A stretch of DNA of 64,000 nucleotides from Wolfiporia cocos (Eukaryota > Basidiomycota > Agaricomycetes > Polyporales > Phaeolaceae): the NCBI GenBank assembly GCA_029448655.1, contig JACCLO010000004.1, positions 2,790,001 to 2,854,000 of the forward strand. The letters run 5' to 3'. Positions 45,609-60,061 of this stretch are shown piece after piece; the stretch's first letter is position 1; the number at the start of each line of letters is the position of its first letter. Below the pieces are notes generated by a model. That model did no database searches. It was not told the origin of the DNA and worked only from the letters and a program-made list of their open reading frames with translations. The translations under genes were made by a program, and so were the position numbers.

Positions 45609-46150
45609 TGTTACGGATCGAATATCCGTTCTACGCAAAATAACTAAGTCGAGTTACTCAGCGTATCGAGTAGCGCACTACTCGTCGGACTCCTCTGAGT
45701 CAGAGCGTCGATATACAAGCTGCAGGCTTAATTGCTCAAGCCTTTGAGAACGAGTATAAGATCCTTGAATTCAACAAGGTCGAGCTGAGGAACTTGACCG
45801 GTATTTACATCAGGTTATATACTGCGATCCGTGAATCGGGGTCATAGTGTCTTTGGTACTACTACTATTAAGTCCGTCGGGCTAACGATATAAGTAATAA
45901 GGGAGAAGTGTTGCGGTTGAACGCAACAAGGGATGAAACACAGAACTACTGTGGTTGGACACAGAATATCAGCTAGAACGTGATGCGGACACAGAGAGTG
46001 GGCATAGGGTTGTTATACACAAAACAGGGCCTACGGTTGAGCGGAGGCCCCCTAGAAATAGAGCGCTGGGTACAGCGGTTGAACGCTAAGTCCTCGTACA
46101 TGGTGAGGCGTCAAACGGAATATTCGAGTGTACCTGGTAGAATCGTAACA
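45609..46150 (-). repeat. 5' LTR of the Ty3/gypsy element
   Basis: 542 bp, near-identical partner of 38163-38704; it should carry the element's promoter. Downstream sequence (on the minus strand GAAGGTCGAGCTCTAACA) does not look like a tRNA 3'-end primer site of the usual TGG type. Confidence 0.95.
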
Positions 46151-46441
46151 GTCACATACTTGTCAATATGATCCATTTAATGTCCTTTCATCGCCGTAGC
46201 TGTTAATTGTCAAGTCACACCGCAATGTTCCCATATTGCCCTGTAGGTAATTTATGACAGCATCCTTACCTCATTGCAGATACATATGGGTTGTGGGATA
46301 CATTAATAAAGAGATGCATTCTGAGTTCAAGGAACACTTGAGCTTACTGACATATGAGCAGGATGTTAAATTTTTTACAACCATTATTATATCAACTACT
46401 GAATATATATTTGCACAAGACCTTCCTTTTACTAACCACTT

Positions 46442-46512
46442 TAGCTGAGTGGTTTCAGCTGCTGTTTCACCAAGGTCTCATGGTTCCTGGTTCAATTCCC
46501 GGCTTGCGATGC
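46442..46512 (+). ncRNA. tRNA-like sequence, right arm of palindromic element 2
   Basis: Plus-strand box A TAGCTGAGTGG and box B GGTTCAATTCC. This has better tRNA character than the left arm, and is close to Leu/Ser-type tRNAs in its A box, but no full cloverleaf could be drawn by eye. Confidence 0.45.
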
Positions 46513-46613
46513 TTAATTTTGGTACTAACGGGCGCCTAATTTCGATGACTTAGAGTGCCCCGGATGCATCTGCGGTGTCTCTAAAGATGCATCTGTGGCA
46601 CTGAAACTCTACT

Positions 46614-49260
46614 GGTTCTGAAGACCGAAATTGCTGATTTAGGGACTGCCGCTGACTTGCAGTGCCGTGCAAATATCAGGGTCGACAGTACTTCCATACA
46701 CGGCGCTATTAGGCAGACACGTACATGGGTGTTTGAGAAAGGATATGCTCTGAACAGCAGAAGAATTGCGAAGATACTGGATGTGAAGTCACTTGTTACA
46801 ACATGGGTCAGTCCGATGCTAACACATGCCACAATACATACTCAAATACTCTCAGAGTGCTTTCTCAATAAGGCTTTCACAATTTGGCTTCAACTTCTAT
46901 TCAATGTTTGTTCCAGATCTCCTCCATGAATTTGAGCTTGGAGTCTGGAAGGCTGTTCTCGCCCACCTGCTTCAAATCCTCTATGCTGAGGGAAAGGATC
47001 GCATTCAGATATTAAATGAAAGGTCTGTTCACTTTAACATGCATTTGTACAATTCAGACTAATCCTGTCATCAGATTTCGCATGGTACCTACATTCGGAC
47101 GTGGCATCATCCGGAGGTTTATGAATAATGTCTCCGGCATGAAGCAGCTTGCAGCTAGGGATTTTGAAGATATTCTACAGGTTTTTGTTCCATTCAGAAT
47201 TGTGATCATATCAATAGTCTAATCATATTTTAAGTGCATTATTCCAGTGATCAATTCATTGCTTCTGCCTGAGCACAACAAAATCGTCCTAACACTTCTA
47301 TTCAACCTTGCATCGTGGCATGTATTGGCCAAATTACGTTTCCACACTGAAGATACACTTGTGATATTCACCGATGCAACTGAAACCTTAGGCAGCTCAC
47401 TCCGCACATTCCTTGCAACCACTTGTGAGGTATATACTACTCTAGAGTTACCAAAGGAACATGCCGCTCATGGCCAGCGTACTGCAGCCATGCATCAGAA
47501 AGCGGTTAGCAATACCGGTCAACGAGGAACAGGGCATAAAGGAAAGGGTAAGTCAAAGGCTACAACTTCTAAAGGTAACGGAGAGACGGTGGACACTGCA
47601 CCAAATGAACCCAAAATAAAGAAGCTCAACTTATCAACATACAAGCTGCATGCACTGGGAGATTATCCCAACACCATCCAACAGTTTGGGACTACAGATA
47701 ACTACAGCACACAAGTGGTAGGCACTCTCAATACCTTACAAAGTGTATGATTGACGATACAATAGGGAAAACCATCATGGAAAGCAGTGGTACAAACATA
47801 CCAATAAGCATAATCATGTTGGTCAGATTGCGAGACAAGAGTTGTGAACACGTATTCTCCGTCGTGTTATGAAGGCGGAACAGTGATGCATTGACTCGGC
47901 ACGAAGATCATGCGATACAGTGCAGCCTTCTGACCCGGAAGGTTGTATTCCTATCACACCTCATTCATCTCCTAACAAACGTTACCATATGTCTGACTAT
48001 ACATCTGAGTGGGAGAACATACCCCACTGGCTCAGGGAAAATAGAGGGGATCATGCCTTTGAGGTGATTGCATGAAAAACTGACTAATATTCAAAGTCAT
48101 GCTGACCTCGCTACAACAGAATTTTCTACCACTTCTCAAGGATCATCTCTTATCACATCTAATGGCACATGAATTTGATGGCGATGAGAATGTCTTCACA
48201 CCTGAAGAGCATGCAACCGTCAATATCCTCAACAACAAGTTATTTATTCACAAAGTGTTACGTGTCAGCTACACAACCTACGACATGTGTCGTGCACAAG
48301 ATTCAATCAATACTCGTACCCACCCTGACATCATGGTCCTTGCCCATGAGGATGATGACAGCCCTGATGCAAATACTCATCCATACTGGTATGCTCGTGT
48401 GATTGGGATCTTCCATGTCATGGTCAAACATACAGGTATCTTTTCGACTTCTCCGCACACCCAGCAAATGGATTTCCTATGGGTCCATTGGTTTGGTCAT
48501 GATCTCACTGCTCCTGGTGGCTTCAACACACATAGGCTGCATCGCATCGGCTTCATTGACGAGAACAACCACAATGCTTTTGGATTCCTGAATCCCAACG
48601 ATGTATTATGTGTGGTACATCTCATCCCCACTTTTGCATATGGGCGTACCGACAGCCTGTTAGGCAAGTCTGAAGCTCAGCAAATACATGGTGACAATGA
48701 TATGGATTGGGTTAATTATTATGTCAACATGTGAGTGGTTCTATCAATTCTGTTCTCTGTCTCACAAACTATATTTATACTTATATTGCAGGCATGTGGA
48801 CAGAGACATGTTCATGCATTACCTTGGAGGTGCTGCTGGCCACCAAGGCGCCACATCAAGCGGCACAGACTACAGGCCCTGTAATGCTTCTGCAGAGCAT
48901 GTGAATGAAGAGTCACGCATGGTTCGAGGATCCATGACATCTGCCCCTATGAGTGCCGAGAACACGGAGTGCGCAGACAATGCAGACGATGCGGCGGATG
49001 ATGTAGATGATGCAGATGGAGTGGAGGATGAGGCTTCTGGAACCTTTGATGAAGCACTGCTCGAGGAAGAACTAGACTTTGGATATCAAAATGTGGAAGA
49101 TGAAGCGGATGTAGATGCTGAAGATACACTTGGGCTATCGGAAGAGCAGGGATTGTCTTCAGCACTAGACGAGAGGGAGGATGGAGACCTATATCCAGAG
49201 GAAGAAGAGGACAATGAGCTTGAGGATCCGCTAGACAAGTGCGGCTTTGCACTGCTGTAA
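46614..49260 (+). pseudogene. Plavaka (CACTA-type) transposase, 3' part
   Basis: Continues the gene after the nested insertions. Blocks: TRTWVFEKGYALNSRRIAK, NFYSMFVPDLLHEFELGVWK (the most conserved stretch of the family), VPTFGRGIIRRFMNN, GMKQLAARDFEDILQ, LASWHVLAKLRFHTEDT, LSTYKLHALGDY and QQFGTTDNYSTQV. Then a KHNHVGQIARQE region where a TGA replaces the usual RR(E) continuation (about 47848), and a C-terminal domain (YTTYDMCRAQDSINTRTHPD, WYARVIGIFHV, DFLWVHWFGHD, FLNPNDVLCVVHLIP). It ends with an acidic Glu/Asp-rich tail. Several exons and small introns are visible, but the in-frame stops make this a decayed copy. Confidence 0.8.
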
Positions 49261-50301
49261 TGTGATTTTTACTCAATTTGCTTTATACACTGTGCGTGAG
49301 GCATGGCTATTGTGTTCCTTCACGCTTCTGAACATTCTGTGGCACCCTCATATTCCAGGAACTGTAATCCCATCAAATACATTACCATACATTACAACTT
49401 ACTGGTCTACGTGGAGACACATTACAAATGGCATGTCATATTGGCTTACTTTATCTACTGTTATCTATGGTTGGGGAAGAAAAAATCGGTTGGCAATCGA
49501 CACCATAGGTTATAATCTTCCTCACATTTTGCTGATGTAGTAGCAGTTACAAACGAGCAGTAATGGTTACTTTCTGGGAGTCTCGACACGGGAGTTTGTA
49601 CTCGTGAGCGGTACTGAATGGCCCTGATTCGACCAACTGACAAGGAACGCGGCATGCCTGCTTACCACAGGAGGGCAACTCTACTCAACATGGGCGGACC
49701 TCTGGCAACCATTCATTATTATGCTTATAAATATTAAACTAAGTGATATATTAGAGGCAGGTAGCCAATATACAAAAAGCCTACCATTAGCATTAGCTAT
49801 CGGTTCTTTATTTTGGTATGTGGGGTGGCAAAGTGAGGGCTCCACCCCAGCGCATATGAGCCCCCGCACATTCCCAAAAATTATAACCTCGGGCCATCTT
49901 GTTATCGATAGCCTGAGGTCTGCCCCACATAGATCCTGACGGAGAGTGAGGTTATGTAAGGTGCTTTGTGCTGGCCTGGTAAATTTCCTCTGGTGCGTTT
50001 GTAATCAGAATTACTCTACATATGATGCCATAGAACAAGTGCACCAAACTGATGCCACTGATGGCATGTCCGGCATCTGACAGCGGCGCTTGGTTAAGTG
50101 GGAATTGCCGGCCCCCCTCCCCACTTGTCACACGTGACCCTCTGAGAGAGAGAGACAATTATTTATATCCCGCAGGCAGCACTCTAGGTACATGTGCAGC
50201 AGCTAACGAGAGCCACAGTGGAAGTGAGAAGTAGCTAAGAAATGGAGTAGGGTGGTGGTGAGGGTCATACTTGTGTTAGGTATCGTACAAAAAGTGGGAC
50301 A
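49261..50301. other. Spacer downstream of Plavaka gene
   Basis: No coding region recognised. It contains the 111-bp palindromic MITE-like element at 49819-49929 and a GA microsatellite-like GAGAGAGAGAGA at 50143-50154. The outer end of the Plavaka transposon was not identified. Confidence 0.4.
49819..49929. mobile_element. Small palindromic MITE-like element
   Basis: 111 bp flanked by TA, ends TGTGGGG / CCCCACA. Internal stem-loops GGGGTGG...CCACCCC and ACCTCGGGC...GCCTGAGGT indicate a foldable sequence. Only one copy in the window, so the call rests on structure. Confidence 0.45.
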
Positions 50302-51997
50302 TTACGTGGGTTTCCAGTTGGCCAAAAAAGGATTGGGTGGAACGTCGAGGCGACATACGTTGTCAAAAAGCCTAATGTTAAGTGTGCTAAGAAGCAAAAC
50401 GTCGTGGGTGAAATCATTAGAGGTGTCAGCGAATTGGAAGGTGAAAGATCCATATTGTTGGTTGGTGCCGTACTTGGCTTTCCACCAAACAGGGAAGCGA
50501 GTAATGGTGAGAGGGCGGTCATGGTCGCGCAGGTATGCAAGTATACCATTGGTGTCGAGTGTTTCCCAAAGGTGTGTGATGAGAACTTCAGGTGTGTAGA
50601 GGGGTGCGTTTGGGTAAGGTCGAAGGCGGACATGGTTAACGCGGATGGTGTTGATCTGAGTAGTGTCAGAAGGGATCTTATGAGCTAGTTTCAATGGAGG
50701 AGGTTCATTAGTAATGACGACAGGAATGGAGTCATCACAAAGATCGGATAGAGGATCAATGATGTGTGGGAAAGGGGGGTGTGATTTGAAGATGGCGGTG
50801 CCTTGGGCATGCCAAGGAAGCCAGGGTTTCTCTTCAGAGGGTGATGTGGGTCGCGAATATCTCCCCGTACATGGGAAGAATTGTTTCAGTCACGGTAAAG
50901 TTGTGGTTGATTACGGAGCGGTGGTGACCGGTGGCGGAGGTGGAGCAGCTTGAGGTGAGGGGACACGCAGAGGCGTCTTTACCGGGGTGGGTGCTGCAGG
51001 GGGAACAGGTGTAGTGGGACGAGGTGAGGTGACAGGTGAAGGTGGTGTTGTCGGAGAGGGTACGGTTGGAGGGACGGGTGTAGTGGGACGTGGTGTGGGT
51101 ATCGTTGGCGGTGTAGTAACCACCGGGGTAGGGATGCGAGGGGTCTGAAGCAGGTTGGAATAGTGGGTGTGGTGAGTGCTTACCAGATTGATCAATGGTG
51201 TGCCACTCGTAGGTGGTCTGTTCGTGTTGGAAGAGGACCAGTCTGTCAAGGAGTTGCTTGTTGTACACGGAAAGTGATCCGAGGTCAGGATTTTCGGATA
51301 AAATACAGCGAGCAGTGGGTCCGGTAAGGCTGCGGTAGATATTCTCAATGGGAGTGGGAGGGACCGTTTCCCAGTGGGAATCGTGGTCCTCAGTAGGATG
51401 CATTTCAGCTGTGACTGATTGAGGTGTGGGAGGGGCCATTTCCCAGTGGGAATCATGGTCCTCATCAGGGTGAGGGGACGGTGGATCGGGTGTGACTGGT
51501 TGAGGTGTGAATGGGTTCACGTTAGTGAAAACTGGTTTCGGTGGTAAAGGGTGTCACAGAGGTGGTGTCACACGAGGTTTGACATGTGGGATGTGTGAGG
51601 GTTTCATGTGAGACATGGGTTGAGCAAAGGGTTTAGGTGGGAAAGATGGGGGTGCCATAGGCGCCGTGCCTTGAGGTTGGGGTGAGGCCAAAAGGCGGTC
51701 AAGGTGTTGGCAAAGACAATTCGCATCCTGGCGGACACGGACAAGTGCAGAAGGGTTGGTAGCAAGGAGGTCAGCTCCTGTGGTGATGGTGTTGACAAGG
51801 TAAGAAATGTGGGAGTGCCAGAGAGGCAACGAATGGGTGGAGGAGTGGCTCTTGTGAGCATGGAAAATGCTCTGAGCCTGGTTAAACAAAAGGGTAAAGG
51901 CAAAAGTGGCTTCAGTGGTGTCCTGGGGATGCACAGAAAGCACAGAATTAGGAGAGAAGGTTGGATGGTGTTGGGGACGGTGTGATGAGGGTGGCAT
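50302..51997 (-). CDS. Pro/Thr-rich protein of unknown function, possibly broken
   Basis: Three stretches of coding character on the minus strand. 51997-51554 begins MPPSSHRPQHHPTFSPN and has a helical block (FAFTLLFNQAQSIFHAH, DANCLCQHLDRLLA). 51520-50911 is Pro/Thr-rich with two copies of an EDHDSHWE(M/T)(A/V)PPTP motif and PTTPVPP-type repeats. About 50880-50302 gives a folded-looking domain (INTIRVNHVRLRPYPNAP, ILAYLRDHDRPLTITRFPVW, LLLSTLNIRLFDNVCRLD). A TGA splits the first two in one frame. A possible 54-bp intron (GTAATC...GGGGAG) joins the last two. I do not recognise a family; it could be a domesticated or decayed gag-like protein. Confidence 0.4.
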
Positions 51998-52805
51998 GGT
52001 AGATGGGCATCTAAGTTGATGGTGGTGGTTCAAGGTCAAGGTGCGTTGACACGTGACCCTCTGACCACAGCACAAAGCTGCGCCGCCACGCTCTCCTCTC
52101 ATCCTGTCTCATCATCTCATCCTGTCATGGCACAAGAACAGGTCACAATTTGGGTCAGACCGATCGATGCGAACTTCACATACAGTGGAAGACCTACCAG
52201 CATTAATGTCTCTCCCAGCAATCATGTGGATGGCTTGAAGCTCAAAATCCAGCAGAAGTTAAGGATCCAGGACGTTGCTCACGACCAAATCACACTCTTG
52301 AAGGTGCCGCGTTTTGTGACAGAGCCTGTTGACCAGGGAGAATGTGTAGTTCTCGATGAGTATCTTACAATATCGGTTGCCCTTCCGGTCAATCAAGAGG
52401 CCCCAACAATCGTCCTTGTATTGGTAACAGGTACGTACGTCTCCTTACTTCAACACCAGCCTATTGACGCTCCATCTACGCAATATGCAATGGTCTGATA
52501 CCTTTTCGCAGATCTGAGACTTGGCCCACGAATAAACAACGAGCTTGTCAGGAAATACGGAAGTGTTGTCATCAAAGTTGGAGACCCACGAACCTTCGAC
52601 TATTCAGACAGAAACCACAACGAGATAGAGTTGTTTAGTGGCCATGAATTGCCCGATTTCGTCGAGAACTACTGGAAGAGAGGGACTTCAGTCAATTATC
52701 TTAATCTGCCAACTGCCCTTCGCTTAAGAAATCGCAGTTGCGAGCTAGGTTTGCACGCAGATTAATCTGCTAACTGCGGCAGATTAATCTACTGTGACAA
52801 TAAAA

Positions 52806-52895
52806 TGGCACATCCTGGATTCGAACCAAGGACCTTAGCACAGATGAGAATAACAGCATCGCAGCATAATTAGCCAACTGAGCCATTGTGGCAAC
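52806..52895 (-). ncRNA. tRNA-like sequence, left arm of palindromic element 3
   Basis: Minus-strand box A TGGCTCAGTTGG and box B GGTTCGAATCC, 3' end GATGTGCCA followed by TTTTATTG. Poorly paired D stem. Confidence 0.5.
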
Positions 52896-53181
52896 AGGTA
52901 CCATTGACCAATTAAAATATATATAACGCAAATTTTACACACAATTTTCGCAAATCATCAAGGCAACTAACTGCTCCAACAAGCATACAGAAATCAATGA
53001 TAGTGGTAGCTTGATTTACCATGCTTGACCTGGAGCAACTCACCATGAGAAAGCTGAATACACTGGAATCACAGGTCTTTAGAGGCAGATTCAGTTGTAC
53101 TTGTGTTATGGAAGATGTTAAACTGCGAAAATGAAGTTTACAAAATACTCTATATATTGCTTAAAATGGGGGCAACACCAG

Positions 53182-53269
53182 TTGCACCGTAGCTCAGTCG
53201 GCTAATTATGCTGCGATGCTGTTATTCTCATCTGTGCTAAGGTCCTTGGTTCGAATCCGGGATGTGCCA
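53182..53269 (+). ncRNA. tRNA-like sequence, right arm of palindromic element 3
   Basis: Box A TAGCTCAGTCGG, T-arm CTTGG-TTCGAAT-CCGGG with five pairs (two G-T), 3' GATGTGCCA then TTTTATTG (pol III-type stop). Acceptor pairing GCAC/GTGC only. The best tRNA-like copy of the four in elements 1 and 3. Confidence 0.5.
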
Positions 53270-55258
53270 TTTTATTGTCACAGTAGATTAATCTGCCGCA
53301 GTTAGCAGATTAATCTGCGTGCAAACCTAGCTCGCAACTGCGATTTCTTAAGCGAAGGGCAGTTGGCAGATTAAGATAATTGACTGAAACTCTACTGGAA
53401 GAAGTTACAAGAGAAGCGCAATATGAGCAATTACGTGTGTTGTTTTCCCAGAAGGCACCGTTATCCCACGTCTAAATCTTCCTTAGGACTGGCAGACACT
53501 GGAAAGGGAGTTTGACATTGGACGTGATGACATGACCGTTACGACCCTCAATGGCTTCATAATCATTTCATTGCTAGCTCTGACAAGACCAATGTCCCCG
53601 CAGTGAGCGCTTCTCGGGAGTTGAGGCATCTCCTGAACATCGTCCATGGCAGTATTGGAAATTGGACCGAAGCAGGGGCAAAGGAGGTCAATGCAAACAC
53701 AATTTTTTTCCAACCACTCAAAGCCTACATCGACTCTCATCCCATGAAAAGAAGGGTCCTCTGCAATTTGTGAGTGCTGCATCCACACTTCTCATACTGG
53801 CCTCTCACGCTGCTGTAGTGGCATGAAATCATGGCCTTTCCCGTTGATAGTCCAGGTCGACGCAGAGGAATGCTTTTACTCCTATACACCTAAAAGTGAT
53901 GTTTCATGGTGGAAAAGCGAGTTTTCGATACCTCGTCTTTTGGTGCAAGTCCGTTCAGATGAAAGATGGTGGATACCGGATGATCATACTCGCTTGCTTC
54001 TCCAGGGTGCGAGTCTTATTAGGCTTGCGAATCAATTGTCTAGCAAGAATCACAAGCCGCGGAACTTTGTCATTATGCTTGTGTACACGGATCAAGACTA
54101 TCGGGCCAATCACTACCTTCTCTTTCAGCAAGAAGGTTCCACAAAGGTCGGCAGCAGCGATTGTCTTGGTATTGATGTCTGAATTCTAACTCTTTTCAGG
54201 TTTATTACAAGGAAACGAAGTTTCCTCTGCATAATGATAACGCACGGCTGAGGTTCAGTCGTGAGCTGTACAACCTTGCTACTTTTGCCTTGTTGGAGGA
54301 TCACGACAATGACGTGAGCGTAACTGAAGACCAGCTCAAAATATTCATGACCACCGTTCGGGATAGCGAAGTTGAGTTTGAGGCAGAAGGCTATGAGCCA
54401 ACAGCACCGTCATGCGAGGTACGTACGAGCATTGGAAACAGTATCCGTGTCGATGAGCATGTACTGACATGTCCTGCAGTTGCCGCATTACATCGTCAAA
54501 TCGGAAACCGCAGGACGGAACTCATAATAAAGGAAGTCCGCCACGGTTCGAAAGAGCCGAAGATCCTGAAGCTCCTAGCTATGATAAAGCCTCCGTCTGA
54601 GCACGTCATTGAGTGGTCCAAAACAATCAAGTCAAATGTGGGAATGTGCATCGTGCTCCCAAAGCGGAACCCCATCGAGCAACAGCTACAGTTTGTCGAC
54701 AGTGGGGCACTGCGTGGCCGATTCGTTGATCTGAGTCAGGACCTGGCGAAGGGCCTCACATTCATTCACAAGAACAGCATTGCCCACCTTGACATCAAGC
54801 CTGCGAATTTAGTCTATACCGACGAGCACCGCCTACAGATCATCGATTTCGACGTTGCTGTCCAGGTCAAGGACGAAGATGACCTAATCAGTGATTTCCT
54901 CGGGACTGAGGGTTGGATGGCGCCGGAGATAGGGAAACAGGATGGTCCGCACCCTTTGTACAGTCCCATAAGGGCAGACAGGTGGTCCTGCGGTCGCGTT
55001 TTCCTCGTCTTTGCTGAGAAGCATGGGAAGCGGGATGAGGGCCTCCGTGCATTTGCGAAACGTCTGATGGATATTGTGCCCAGTCGTCGCCCCTCGTTAA
55101 TTGACTGGTGCCAATCACCCCACGCCAAGAATGACGTGATTTCGAACACTCAGATGGAGGACACAATTTTGGATGCTCACATGGAGGATCCTGAGGACAA
55201 GGGACCGCCGAAGAAGCGACAGGCTGTGGCTGGTCGCTTTATCCCCATTCAATCATGA

Positions 55259-56100
55259 CACTCACCGATGACGATAATGGGTCGAACGACGGTGGCTTCA
55301 TGAAGCCCGTGGGTCCCGGAATGATAGAAGAGACATGGACATTCTGTTCTAGATATTGAACAGCACGGAGTCAGTAGAATGAGGTATGAGAGATCCGAGG
55401 TAGGTAAGAGGTGTAGTAAATGGTGCGTTATGTTCGTAGGTATGAGGGGTAAGTGGGAAAGGTTGTTGTATGGAATGATTCATACGGTGATGAAGTTGGG
55501 AGTTTGTGGGCAGAGTACGTAGTAGTATAGTGGTAGTGCGGAAAGCGCCAAGTGACCAGTGAAGGCAGAGATTTTAGGTGCATTAAAGGGGCCTCCTTAT
55601 ATACTGTAGAGTAGAGCAAGACTTCTAGGGCTCTCGAGTGACGAGAGCCTGTAATTGCAAGCTACCGTAAGGCTGACGAAGAACGAAACGATGAGTACGA
55701 ATCAAGGGGACCTAAGTACTCAGCATAACGCGTAAAGGTAGCGGATAACACAAGTAAGGAAAGTGAAGAGATTACGTAACCGGGGTGGCACGAACGCGGT
55801 CTCGGCGCGATTGTCTCGGTCCATCCATTGCACGTCCCAGAACACGATGTACCGGTGCTGTTACATGCGTACGTTTAGCCGTGGCAGTGTATACGGATTG
55901 AGAGTTGAGAGCACCGGGATGCTGTTCGAATCCAGATGTACTAGTGCGGTAGATGTATATAGCGGTGCAAGTAGAGAAGGTCTCCGCATTCGGATTTTGC
56001 CACGTCAGTGCCTAGTATTTGAGCGAACCGGCTTCGGCGTGCGTTCTTCCACGGCTCACTTGCTCGAGCTCTAGCTCGTCATATCTCTGCTGTATTCGCC
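55259..56100. other. Spacer / SERCA promoter region
   Basis: 842 bp with no coding region recognised. The sequence just before 56101 is pyrimidine-rich (TATCTCTGCTGTATTCGCC), as in many fungal leaders. Confidence 0.4.
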
Positions 56101-59685
<3,585 letters not shown>

Positions 59686-60061
59686 ACGTAGACTGTTCGG
59701 GGGAAGCAGAGATGTTGTACGTAGACGCACGATAGACGGCCATCGTGATTCGAATGCGAGTCGTCGGCCACGATCACACCGCAGCGGCCTGTACCGGCAC
59801 TTTTGCACTTTTGTGGGGCCCATGCGCGGTCCGGGGACACCGTAAGATTTCGAGGTGTCCGCGCCCGCGCCCTCCAGCCCGATTTAGCCCGGGATGCCTC
59901 CCAGCCACGGCGACGGTGCGTCCTCGCGCGGCACTGGCCGGCGGTGGCGCGACGCGACGCAGCGTGTGAGCACTCCTGCGGCGCGCACTGCGCTCTGACC
60001 TTTGGATCGGGACGCGATGCGCGACCCTGAGGCCCGTGCCGGCACGCGTAAGCAGCGTCCA
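59686..60061. other. SERCA 3' flank
   Basis: 376 bp of GC-rich sequence between the SERCA stop and the second Helitron-like copy. Nothing recognised. Confidence 0.4.

Larger units (their letters stand above)
38163..46150 (-). mobile_element. Ty3/gypsy chromovirus retrotransposon with dUTPase (complete, young)
   Basis: A 7988-bp element bounded by two 542-bp LTRs (TGTTAC...GTAACA) that differ at a single base by my comparison (C at about 38656, T at about 46102). A 5-bp target duplication GTCAC flanks it (38158-38162; 46151-46155). On the minus strand the order is LTR, gag, protease-dUTPase, RT-RNase H-integrase-chromodomain, an overlapping frame-shifted ORF, polypurine tract, LTR. No usual TGG-type primer binding site follows the 5' LTR. 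It inserted into palindromic element 2. Confidence 0.95.
37945..46613. mobile_element. Palindromic tRNA-like element, copy 2, split by the retrotransposon
   Basis: Starts GAGGGACTTCAGT and ends ACTGAAACTCTACT like copies 1 and 3, with the 6-bp flanking repeat GGTTCT (37939-37944 and 46614-46619). Removing the LTR element and its TSD leaves about 676 bp. Its inner arms differ from copies 1 and 3: they share TTAGAGACACCGCAGATGCATC instead. Each arm again has a tRNA-like block. It interrupts the Plavaka gene; joining the flanks restores a CLRCLVLKTEI-type reading. It therefore defines a second subfamily with the same ends. Confidence 0.8.
52680..53396. mobile_element. Palindromic element with two tRNA-like arms, copy 3
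   Basis: 717 bp, start GAGGGACTTCAGT, end ACTGAAACTCTACT, flanked by GGAAGA (52674-52679; 53397-53402). Arms and centre match copy 1, but the centre is in the opposite orientation. It interrupts a coding exon; removing it plus one GGAAGA gives a continuous reading through ENYWKKLQEK, which independently proves the insertion boundaries. Confidence 0.9.
52127..55258 (+). pseudogene. Crinkler-like N-terminal domain + protein kinase-like gene, interrupted
   Basis: Exon 1 (52127-52430) encodes a ubiquitin-like Crinkler-type header (VTIWVRPIDANF, VDGLKLKIQQKL, ITLLKVPRFV, a final hydrophobic strand PTIVLVLVT). Exon 2 (52512 on) is cut at ENYWK by palindromic element 3; after the 6-bp repeat the frame resumes KKLQEKRN. 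Later exons (about 53589-53773, 53821-54153, 54201-55258) give PRLLVQVRSD, LLLQGASLIRLANQLSSK and VYYKETKFP. They end in a kinase-like domain: HLDIKPANLVY (catalytic loop), IIDFDVA (degenerate DFG), GTEGWMAPE (APE) and DRWSCG. The junction near 53565 does not keep a frame without an unusual splice. Crinkler-kinase combinations exist in fungi; whether the insertion can be spliced out is unknown. Confidence 0.65.

Noticed and set aside
24773..53269. Four tRNA-like blocks as true tRNA genes
   Set aside because: Boxes A and B are good, but acceptor and D stems pair poorly, and they always occur as inverted pairs within the same element.
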